Of a stretch of DNA of 64,000 nt, positions 46,458 to 55,233 are shown in pieces; positions within the stretch are counted from its first letter, which is position 1, and each line of letters starts with the position of its first letter. The notes beneath the pieces are model-generated. The model searched no databases. It worked only from the letters and a program-made list of their open reading frames with translations, and was not told the origin of the DNA. The DNA is taken from contig CAWBOB010000008.1 in assembly GCA_963790335.1 (NCBI GenBank), positions 248,001 through 312,000 on the forward strand, written 5' to 3'. This DNA is from JAOUEA01 sp963790335. Its GTDB lineage: Bacteria > Actinomycetota > UBA4738 > HRBIN12. A program made the position numbers and the translations under genes.

Positions 46458-47159
46458 ATGGCCTTGACCGAGCCGATCGACATCTCGCTGCCGATCGGGC
46501 CGGAGCTGATGACGTGGCCCGGGCACCCGCGGGCGGAGATCCGTCCGCTGCAGCGGTTGGCCGAGGGCGACGGCGCCGACGTGAGCGAGCTGCGGATCGG
46601 CTCACATGCCGGCACACACATCGATCCGCCCCGACACATGATCGAGGGCGGGGCCGGCATCGACCAGGTCCCGCTCGGTGCGCTCATGGGCCCCTGCTGG
46701 GTCGCCGACGCGACCGGCCGCGGTGGCGCGCTCGGCGCCGACGACCTCGACTCGCTCCAGGTCCCCGCCGGCGCCGACCGCCTGCTCCTGCGCACCGACA
46801 ACTCCGATCTCTGGACATCGGCGACCGTGGAGTTCCCCGAGGACTACGTGTGCCTCGCGCCCGAGGGCGCTCGATGGATCGTGGACCGCGGGATCCGGCT
46901 GGTCGGGACCGACTTCCTCGGCATCGAGCAGCGAGGCGCCGTCGGACATCCCGCGCACGTCGAGCTGCTCTCGCACGGCGTGACGATCGTCGAAGGGTTG
47001 AACCTCGGCCACGTGGAGGCCGGCGCGTACGTGCTCACGGTGCTCCCCCTACGGGTCGTCGACGGCGACGGCGGCCCCGCTCGCGCGGTGCTCGTGCGGG
47101 AGGGCACCGCCGGCTCGATCGCAACCGACGCGGGGCGGTGTCCGCGAGGGACCGGCTAG
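46458..47159 (+). CDS. Cyclase-family metal-dependent hydrolase (kynurenine formamidase-like)
   Basis: 233-residue member of the cyclase/KynB family (Pfam Cyclase), which hydrolyse arylformamides or cyclic intermediates. Metal motif H-x-G-T-H-x-D is present as GSHAGTHIDPPRHM. Other matches: IDISLPIGPELMTWPGHP, DRLLLRTDNSD, GTDFLGIEQ and the C-terminal VEGLNLGHVEAGAYVLTVLPLRV. ATG 46458 is used. It follows zwf by 72 bases on the same strand but belongs to no obvious pathway here. The actual substrate is unknown. Confidence 0.88.
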   Translation: MALTEPIDISLPIGPELMTWPGHPRAEIRPLQRLAEGDGADVSELRIGSHAGTHIDPPRHMIEGGAGIDQVPLGALMGPCWVADATGRGGALGADDLDSLQVPAGADRLLLRTDNSDLWTSATVEFPEDYVCLAPEGARWIVDRGIRLVGTDFLGIEQRGAVGHPAHVELLSHGVTIVEGLNLGHVEAGAYVLTVLPLRVVDGDGGPARAVLVREGTAGSIATDAGRCPRGTG

Positions 47160-50100
47160 GTCCGGGCCGACGGGGGATCGACCCAGAGATCGGCGTAGTT
47201 GGCCGAGGACTTGCCGAATTCCCACCAGCCGCGCACCGAGGGCTTCAGCACCGCGAGACTGCGGCCGTACATCAGCGGGATGACCGCCACGCGATCGGCG
47301 ACGGCCATGCGATCGGCGTCATGGAAGAGCGCGAGCCGCCCCCGGTCGCTCCGTTCCTGCCGTGCGCGCTCGATCAGATCGTCGAACGGAGGATGATCGA
47401 AGCCGCCCTCGTTCGTCCGACTCGCCGAATGGAAGAGCAGGCGCAGGAAGTACTCGGGATCGGCGTAGCCCGGGAGCCAACCCGTGAAGTAGATCGGTGC
47501 CTGCTCGCGGGGAGGCCGCATCGACGCGATCTCGTCGAACGTCCATGAACAGACCTCGACGTCGACGCCGAGCACCGAGCGCCAGGACTCGAGCACCGGC
47601 TCGAGGATCGGGAGGTCGTCGTCGAGCGCGGCCACCGGCACCGGTCCCTCGTGGCCCGATCGCTCGAAGCTCGCGCGAGCCTTCGCAGGGTCGAACCGCA
47701 GACAGATGTCGGGCGTGTGCCCTTGCAGGCTCGGCGGCACGATGCCCTCCGGTCGCGACGACCATGTTGGCGGGCATCGCAGCCGCGAGCGCCTCCCGAT
47801 CGATCGCGTGCGCGAGCGCCCGACGCAGGTCGAGGTTCGAGCCGATCGGTCCGGTGTGGTCGAAGGCGAGGTATCCGGACCACCCGGCCTGACCGACGGC
47901 GGCATCGGGAAGATCCCGCGCGACGATGTCGGCCAGGCGGGGCGTGTAGCGCGCCGCGATCATGTCGAGGTCCCCGCGCTCGTACATCGGCAGGGCGTCG
48001 ACGATGCGCGAGCGCACGTACTCGACCCGAGCGACGTTCCCCTCACGCGAGACGGCTCCGTCCGGGCGCCGCTCGATCGCGAGACGATCGGCATCGCGCT
48101 CGACCACCCGGAAGGCCCCCGAGACGACCTGCCCCCCGGGCTCCGTCCAGCCATCTCCCAGGGACTCGATCGCATGCCGTGGCTGCGGGCCCCCGTCCGG
48201 GCGGTTCATCACGCTCATGAAGTAGGGCGCCGGCGCAGCCAGACGGAACTCGACCGTGCGATCGTCGAGGGCGCGCACGCCGATCGCCGAGGCATCGGCG
48301 CGATCGCCCATGTAGTACTCCTGGCCGCCTTCCAGGACGAAGTAGATCGCGACCGAAGACCCGGGGGTGACGGGGTCGAGCACGCGCTTGATGCCGAACT
48401 CCACGTCGTGTGCCGTGAGTGGCGTGCCATCGGACCACGTCAACCCGTCACGGAGGTGGAAGACGTAGCGCAGGCCGTCGTCCGCGATCTCCCACCGCTC
48501 GGCCAGCGACGGCACGATCGTGCGCTCGGGCCACTGCTCGACGAGCCGGTCGAACAGCTGCATGCAGAGCTGGATGTTCGGCCACGCGATCGCCGAGCGG
48601 GGGTCCGGATCGTCGGGCAGGAAGCTCGTCCCGACCCTGAGCACCGCCTCGGGTGCACGGTCCGCCGATCGCGGCGGCGTCCAGTGTGCGAACGCGCGCT
48701 GATAGGTCTGGTTCGCCTCCGCGAAGCGCAGCGACATGTGCAGGGCGAGGGCCAGCTTGAAGAGCACGAGGGCGATCTCGCGTTCCTCGCCGCGCCGGTC
48801 GAGCAGGGGCAGCAGCTCCCGGTAGTACGCGATGGCCTCGTCGAGCGCGTAGCTCTGGCGGGCACGATCGCCGGCGACGGTGAGGTATCGGATGGCCTTG
48901 TCCTCGTCGTCGGCGCCGAGCCAGTGATGGGCGAGCACGCCGGCCACCTCGTCCTGCCTTCCGTCATGGTGATGTTCGAGCCAGGTGGCGACCTTGCGAT
49001 GCAGGCGCGTGCGGTCACCGGCGACGAGGGTCCGGTAGGCGGCCTCCTGGATCAGGGCGTGGGTGAACCGGTACTCGGGTTCGGGCCAGCGACGACCTTC
49101 GCGCACCAGGTCGACCCGCATCAGGTCGCCGAGTGCCGCACGGACTCCGTCGCCCGTGGCGACCGCCTGCAGGAGCGGCAGGCTGAACGACCGGCCCACG
49201 ACCGAGGCCGAGACGATCGCTTCGTACGCGTCGGGCGAGAGCCGGTCGATGCGAGCGAGGATGACCTTCTCGACCGTGGGCGGCACCTGCGGTGTCACCT
49301 CGTGCACGAACCGCCACCCGTCGCCCTCGGCTACCAGGGCACCGGCATCGACCATCGAGCGCACCAGCTCTTCCAGGAAGAAGGGATTGCCCTCGGCAGG
49401 CTCGAGGATCTGCCGTTCCACCTCGGAGGGGAGGGTGCCGTGCCCGACCAGCGACGTGAGCAGCTCACGCCCCGCGTCGCCGCTCAATGCCTCCAGGGTC
49501 ACTTCGAGGAAGCGGTGCGGGAACGTGCGCGCGATGTCTTCCTTCAGGCGCCACGCGGCGTGATCGCGTTCCGGGCGCAGGGTGCACACGACGAGCAGCG
49601 CGGCTTCCTCGGTGTCGGCGATGACCTGCTCGAGCAGCTGCACCGAGGTGGCGTCGGCCCAATGCAGATCCTCGATGGCGATCGCGACGGGGCCGTCATC
49701 TGCGAGGTGCCGCAGGGTCGTTCGTACGATCTCGAACGTCCTGTACTGCAACGCTTCCGGTGAGAGCTCGTCGAGGCGCTCCGCTTCGCCGGGCCCCGGC
49801 GACAGCCCGAGCAGCGCTGCGAGGTAGGGCACGGCTTCGTCTGCGCGCAGGCCGCTGAGGCGGTCGACCTGACGCCGCAAGGCGACCCGGACACGAAGAT
49901 CGGGTTCGTCGTCCGCCACCCCCAGCCACGATCGCAGCAGATCTCGGAACGGCCAGTACGGGATCGAGCCCCCATAGCTCACGCAACGACCCTCGAGCCA
50001 GAGCGAGCGGCCGTGCTCCGGCGTGACGGCCCCGAACGCCCGGCGCAGTTCGTGCACCATGCGGGTCTTGCCGATGCCGGGCTCACCGCTGATGAACGCA

Positions 50101-50792
50101 ACCCCGCCGGTGCCGCCGGCGACGGCCTCGATCGACCTCCTCACTCGTTCCATCTCGGCATCTCGGCCCACCATGCGCGAGGGCGAACCGGCATCGTGCC
50201 GCGCGGTCCCGCCCTCGGCGGGGCCGGCGATCGTGTAGGCGGTCACCCGCTCCGACTTGCCCTTGAGATCGAACGCATGCCCGTCGCTGAAGGCGAACCG
50301 GTCGCGCACCGCGTGGTAGGTGTCCTCACCGACGAGCACCGATCCCGGCTGAGCGTGGGACTGCAGTCGGGCGGCAACGTTCACCGCGTCGCCCATCGCG
50401 CCGAATTCCACCCTGCTGCCGGCGCCGATCGCACCCGTGATGACCGGACCGGTGTTGATGCCGACGCGCACGTTGAGGGCGTCGATGCCCCACGCTTCCG
50501 CCACTTCGCGACCGAACTCCCCGACCTCATCGACGATGCGCAGTCCCGCACGGATCGCCCGTTCGGGATCGTCCTCATGCGCGGCCGGGGCGCCGAACAG
50601 GGCAAGGACGCCGTCGCCCGCCAGGTCCTTCACCGTGCCGCCGAACGCCTCGACCGACGTCACCATGCGGGCGACCGCGTCGCCCACGACGAGCTTCAGC
50701 TCTTCGGGATCGAGCCGCTCACCCAGCGCCGTCGATCCGACGATGTCGGCGAACAGGGCCGTCACATCACGGCGTTCGTCTCGGAGGTCCAC
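47156..50792 (-). CDS. Class III cyclase - AAA ATPase - helical repeat - peptide-binding (SBP_5) fusion protein
   Basis: About 1211-residue multidomain protein (one frameshift near 47752, one extra G). Residues 1-165: class III adenylate/guanylate cyclase with TALFADIVGST (metal Asp), VKDLAGDGVLALFGAP (metal Asp and Lys) and GDAVNVAARLQ (substrate residues), all active-site residues present. About 190-500: AAA/STAND-type ATPase, Walker A GEPGIGKTRM, Walker B IAIEDLHWADA. About 600-700: TPR-like helices (ALDEAIAYYRELLPLLDRR). About 730-1211: a complete family-5 solute-binding domain (LFDRLVEQWPERTIVPSLAERWEI, LTWSDGTPLTAHDVEFGIKRVLDP, LRRALAHAIDREALAAAM, then YFTGWLPGYADPEYFLRLLF). No signal peptide or membrane segment. 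The GTG at 50792 is preferred because the frame's earlier start at 50894 overlaps the TetR gene. Confidence 0.85.
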
Positions 50793-50838
50793 CTGTGCAT
50801 CCTGCCTGGGGTGCGCGATGATGCGCAATCCGGGGCCG

Positions 50839-51450
50839 TCATCGATCGGCGGGGCGCAGAGCCGCGCGAACGAACAGCAGCACCTCGCGCTCACGGCGAC
50901 GCAGCGAGGCCTGTCCCGTGTCGGCTCCCACCACGGCGTTCAGCACGCTCGCCTCCGTGAGCGAGCCGACGACCGCGGTGTAGAGCGTGAAGAGCAGCAT
51001 CGCGGGGTCCTGCTTGCGGATCTCCCCGCTGTCCATGCCGGCCTGCAGGAACTCGATCGCGCGGAGGCGGAGCGGATCGAGCACTCCGGCGAATCGGTCG
51101 AACGCAGCGGGGCCGAGACGGGCGGCTTCCCGCACGAACATCGGGAACTCGGGCCATTCCGCCGCGAGCCCGAACACGCCGTGGATCACCGCCTCCGCGC
51201 GGTCCCAGTAGGTCTCGGCGCCCTCGAGCGCGCTCGCGAGCTCGGTGCCCAGCCGCTCACCCGCCGCGTGCAGGCACGCCTCGAGCAGCGCCTCCTTGTT
51301 CGGGAAGTAGTAGAGCAGCGTCTGCTTGCGCACGCCGACCGCGGTCGCGATGCTCTCGATGCTCGCGCCCTTGTACCCGTCACGGCCGAACTGATGGATC
51401 GCCTCGGCGACGATCGTGGTGCGTCGCTGCTCTCCGCCGGTGCGGGGCAT
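50839..51450 (-). CDS. TetR-family transcription regulator
   Basis: 203-residue TetR repressor. The N-terminal HTH is ETIVAEAIHQFGRDGYKGASIESIATAVGVRKQTLLYYFPNKEAL in essence (VRKQTLLYYFPNKEALLEACL is the recognition helix plus family tail). The ligand-binding domain follows with no named subfamily. ATG 51450 lies five bases downstream of the acyltransferase stop, so it ends the minus-strand lipid cluster. It is the natural candidate to bind the TetR-type palindrome at 57549-57566, which would make the operon self-regulated. Confidence 0.9.
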   Translation of the reverse strand: MPRTGGEQRRTTIVAEAIHQFGRDGYKGASIESIATAVGVRKQTLLYYFPNKEALLEACLHAAGERLGTELASALEGAETYWDRAEAVIHGVFGLAAEWPEFPMFVREAARLGPAAFDRFAGVLDPLRLRAIEFLQAGMDSGEIRKQDPAMLLFTLYTAVVGSLTEASVLNAVVGADTGQASLRRREREVLLFVRAALRPADR

Positions 51451-51454
51451 GCGC

Positions 51455-52363
51455 TTACTCCCAGGTCTTCCTGGTGCCGCGTCGTTCGATCGGGCGCGAG
51501 CCTTCCCACCGCTTGCGCCACTCGGGGCCGCTCGGGCCGTAGGGCGGCGGGGTCTCGCCCCGCTCCGCACGTTGGAGCGACTCCCACCACGTCGTCCGGT
51601 CCTCGTCGAGGAGCTCCGCCACCGCCTGCGTCATGCGGGCGGTGAACGCCTGGTGGGTCTCGCCCTCGGCAGGGAACAACGGTCTGCCCATGCGAACCCG
51701 CACCGGGGGCCGGCCGGCACGCGGCCACCAGCGGCCCTTGGGCATGGCCTGGTACGCGCCGCGGATGCCGATCGGCACCGCTCCTACGCCCGCCTCGATG
51801 CACAGACGCGCGGTGCCGTGGCGGAACCGCTTGGTGTGGCCGTCGGGCGAGCGACCCCCCTCGGGGAACACGACCAGGCTCCATCCGTCGTCGAGCAGCT
51901 CACGCGCCTTGGTGACCGCGAGGCGTCCGCCCCGCGACCGGTCGATCGGGAACGCCCCGTAGGCGAGCGCGGTGAACGACGCCCGCCACCACACGTCGAA
52001 GAAGTAGTCCCGAGCGGCGCCCACCGCCGTCTTCTCCTGCCAGCGCTCCGGCAGCGCCGTCATGATGATCGTCGCATCGAGGTGGCTCGAATGGTTCGAG
52101 AAGAAGATCACGCTGCCATCGATCGCCGTGAGGTGATCGAGGCCGTAGACGCGCAACCCCACCTGGCTGCGCAGCAGCGGGCCGAGCCCGGCGTTCAAGA
52201 TCACGAGCCGTGCCGCCGTGCCGGCCCCCGACCGCGCCCAGTCGGTCGGGAACACGGGATCGTCGCGCGGCGGCGTGTGCGGCTCGGCGCTGCGGGGCAC
52301 CACGGGGCGGCGCCCCCACCGGAACCCCTCCGACATCGTCTTCAGCTCGTCACGGACACCCAT
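51455..52363 (-). CDS. PlsC-type 1-acyl-glycerol-3-phosphate acyltransferase
   Basis: 302-residue lysophospholipid acyltransferase (PlsC family). Motif I FFSNHSSHLDA (NHxxxxD), motif III VVFPEGGRSPDGHTKRFRHGTA, and VPIGIRGAYQAMPKG. There is little hydrophobic N-terminal anchor; a segment near VILNAGLGPLL may associate with the membrane. The C-terminal 60 residues (WWESLQRAERGETPPPYG) are not typical of housekeeping PlsC, so it may serve a special lipid. ATG 52363 begins within 14 bases of the LarA-like gene stop. Confidence 0.9.
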   Translation of the reverse strand: MGVRDELKTMSEGFRWGRRPVVPRSAEPHTPPRDDPVFPTDWARSGAGTAARLVILNAGLGPLLRSQVGLRVYGLDHLTAIDGSVIFFSNHSSHLDATIIMTALPERWQEKTAVGAARDYFFDVWWRASFTALAYGAFPIDRSRGGRLAVTKARELLDDGWSLVVFPEGGRSPDGHTKRFRHGTARLCIEAGVGAVPIGIRGAYQAMPKGRWWPRAGRPPVRVRMGRPLFPAEGETHQAFTARMTQAVAELLDEDRTTWWESLQRAERGETPPPYGPSGPEWRKRWEGSRPIERRGTRKTWE

Positions 52364-52377
52364 CGCGTCCAGGCCCC

Positions 52378-53968
52378 TCAGTGCACGTCGGCGATCATCA
52401 CCGGCGGCGCATGGAAGTAGGTGATCTCGGGAGCGGCGCCGACCGTGTCCTTGGCCATCTCGAGCGCGTCGCGCATCGAGTCGGCCCGCCGGTACCCCAG
52501 TCGCGCGACGCTCGCTGGGTTCCCGCCGACGAAGATCACGTCGCCCGCGTGGTCGCGCCCGTGCGCGCCCCAGTACCACATGTAGAACGGGTGCACGCCG
52601 TGGTACGCGTGGCTCGTGCGGTACAGATGCACGTACCACGGGTCGGTCGCGTAGCGTTCCTCGAACTCTTTCTCGATCGTCTTCGGATCGGTGCTCTCGG
52701 CGAGCACCTCCTCGAAGAAGTCGATGTAGCTCGGGTGGTGGATCGAGTGGAACTCCCATGGCACCGGGTGGTGCAGGATGATCACGCCTCCCTGCTTCAC
52801 CAGCGGCTTGTTGCGGTACATGTTGAACAGGTAGCCGAGCCCGAGGCAGTGCACGAGGATCGGGTTCAGGATCGAGTTCACGTTGTACGGCCCGAGGTAA
52901 GGAACGCCCATGATCAGCACGTCGGCCTGCCCCTGCACCTCCACGAGCTGCTGGCGGTGCAGGTTCGCGAGCGTGCGCTCGTGCACCGCCTCGACCTCGC
53001 CGGCGTTCACCCCCGTGAGCTTGTAGGGCGCCTCGATGCGCCGGAAGAACTCCCGGCGAACACGGGGTGGCGCCATGTCGTTCGCCTTCTTCGCCGCCAT
53101 CATCAGGGCTTGGTCGCTCGCCCCCCACTCCCACTCACGCTTGTTCAGGAAGCCTAGGTTCGACGGGAAGGTCTCGGAGTTCACCGTCGTCTCGATCTGG
53201 AAGATCGTCGACGCCGGCATCGCGGAGCACCCTTCCCATGCGGTTCACCGAATCGTTGATCGCGCTGTGCCCCTCGCGCGGGTCCATGTAGGACTTCGAG
53301 TGCAGCATCGTGTGCACGTTGTGGTGGTGCTTGAGGCTGCGGTACCCGGCGAGACCGACCGCGACCGACTTGTGGCCTCCGTCCATCGCGACGAGGTTGA
53401 TGTTCACGTAGACGATCAGGTCGCTCTCGGCGGCACGCTTGGAGATCTCGACCAGCTCGTCCTCGTCGGTCCGGCCGATCTCGACGAGGCCTTGCGGGTC
53501 TTCCGCATCGAAGTTCTTCAGGTGCTCGGGGTAGAACGAGCGGAAGACGCGCTCCCCCACCGCCCGGCGGATCTCGGCCGCCGTCATGCGCCGGTGCAGC
53601 GCCGTCGCGACGATCAGCTCGATGTCGTCGACGCCCGCGCGAGCGGCGAGCTCGATCACGTGTTCCAGGATCGGCTGGCGCACGTCGGGCGTACGCATCG
53701 GCGGCAGCGGGATCGAGATGTCGTCGATCGCGATCGTGAGCTTCATGCCCGACGACAGCAGCTCCGGAAGCGGCTTGGAGTCGCCCACCGGGTTCAGCAG
53801 CGCGTGGCGCACCGCGGCGGGAACGTCCCGGATGCCCGGCAGCGGGTCGGGCGGGTAGACGACGCGCGTACCGAGCGGGAACGTCTGCATGCGGTAGCCC
53901 TCGCCCTGATGCACGAGGAGCGGAGGGGTTCGCTCATCCACCTGCAGCACGAATCCGGGTCTGGGCAT
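52378..53968 (-). CDS. LarA-like (DUF2088) family protein (frameshift)
   Basis: About 529-residue relative of nickel-pincer lactate racemase LarA. LarA-type N-terminal motifs: LTIAIDDISIPLP, VDDIELIVATALHRRMT, NLVAMDGGHKSVAVGLAGY. The frame shifts near 53220; the remainder (STIFQIETTVNSETFPSN, EAPYKLTGVNAGEVEAVHERT, VQGQADVLIMGVPYLGPYN) is an extended C-terminal domain. Length exceeds LarA (about 425). It could be one of the LarA homologues acting on another 2-hydroxy acid; the nickel-cofactor biosynthesis genes (larBCE) are not in the window. ATG 53968 has TAGGAGA upstream. Confidence 0.82.
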
Positions 53969-53978
53969 CGGTCGTCTC

Positions 53979-55217
53979 CTAGGTCGCGGGTTGGTGAGCG
54001 GAGGAGCGTTCCTGGGGTGCGAATGCCACCTTGAACGTGCCGAGCCGGCCGGCCGACATCGCGTGGTCGATCGCATCGCGCCAGCGAGCGAGGGGGTAGG
54101 TCGCACCGACCATCGGGGCGAGCACGGGCCCGAGCTGGCTCGCGAGCTCGAGCGCCAGCGCGAAGGAGTGGCGCCTGCCTTCCTCGGTCTGCTCCATGCC
54201 GGTCGTGTAGGCCCCGACGAGCTCGAGCTCCCGGAACCACAGCGGCGTGAGGTCGGCGCCGGCGCCGGGGATGCCGCTCACCACCACCCGGCCCCCGGCC
54301 TTCGTGGTGCGCAAGGCCATGTCGAGCGCGCGCGCCGTGCCCGTGCACTCGAAGACCACGTCGGCGCCGCCGAGCAGGAAGTCCTGGCCGCGCTCGGGCG
54401 TGAGCTTCACCGCACGCCCCGCGCGACGCACCGCCTTCAGCGCGTGCTCGGGCCGCACGACCTCGTCGGCGCCCGCCAGCTTCGCGGCAGCCCGTTGCGC
54501 CGCATGCTTGGCCGCCACGATCACGCGGCCTGGCTCGGCGAAGCGCCGGAGCGCCACCTGGGTCAGCAGCCCCACCGTCCCCGCGCCGATCACGAGGACG
54601 TCGGCGCCTGCGGGCACCCGCGCGCGGAAGACCGAGTGGATGGCGGTCGCGAGGGGCTCGATCAGCACCGCGGTGCGGTCGTCCATGCCCTCGGGCACGG
54701 CCCACAGCTGCGACCGATGCGCGAGCATCATGCGACTCCACCCGCCACCCGTGCTCGAGCAGAATCCGGTCTGCAGGCCCGCCTTCAGCGATCCCACCGT
54801 CACGCGGTCGCACCGGCCGTACTCGCCGGCGGCGCAGTGCTCGCAGAGCTCCGCCTGGTCGCGGGTCGCGCATCCGAGCACCGATGACACCGTGACCCGC
54901 TGGCCGGCCTGGTGCTCACCGCAGTCGTCGACGAGCTCACCCACCACCTCGTGGCCGGGCACGAACGGCATCGATACGAGCGGTGAGAAGTAGAACGACG
55001 ATCGGCCGGCGATCGTCGACAGGTCGCTGCCGCAGATGCCGGCGAGCGTGGGCTTCAGCCGAGCCCACCCCTCCCGGACCGATCCCGGATCGTCGTGGGT
55101 GACGAGCCGCAGCGGCGTCAGCGGCCCACCCGCCACCAACCCGGGTGCCTTGGTGCCGGCCACCCTGGCACCCACGTACCGAGGCATCGACCGGAAGTAC
55201 TCGAGCGCGAGCGCCAT
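53979..55217 (-). CDS. Zinc-dependent alcohol dehydrogenase
   Basis: 412-residue medium-chain dehydrogenase. Catalytic zinc region GICGSDLSTIAGR...PFVPGHEVVGEL; structural zinc cysteines in GCATRDQAELCEHCAAGEYGRCDR; NAD(P) Rossmann fold VLVIGAGTVGLLTQVALRRF; and VFECTGTARALDMALRTTKAGGRVVVSG. An unusual N-terminus (ALEYFRSMPRYVGARV) is as seen in FAR-linked clusters. ATG 55217 has GGGAG seven bases upstream; a GTG directly before it is an alternative. It lies between the acyl-reductase-HAD gene and the LarA-like gene, suggesting fatty-alcohol or aldehyde handling (inference). Confidence 0.9.
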   Translation of the reverse strand: MALALEYFRSMPRYVGARVAGTKAPGLVAGGPLTPLRLVTHDDPGSVREGWARLKPTLAGICGSDLSTIAGRSSFYFSPLVSMPFVPGHEVVGELVDDCGEHQAGQRVTVSSVLGCATRDQAELCEHCAAGEYGRCDRVTVGSLKAGLQTGFCSSTGGGWSRMMLAHRSQLWAVPEGMDDRTAVLIEPLATAIHSVFRARVPAGADVLVIGAGTVGLLTQVALRRFAEPGRVIVAAKHAAQRAAAKLAGADEVVRPEHALKAVRRAGRAVKLTPERGQDFLLGGADVVFECTGTARALDMALRTTKAGGRVVVSGIPGAGADLTPLWFRELELVGAYTTGMEQTEEGRRHSFALALELASQLGPVLAPMVGATYPLARWRDAIDHAMSAGRLGTFKVAFAPQERSSAHQPAT

Positions 55218-55233
55218 CACGCGGCTCCCGGAT

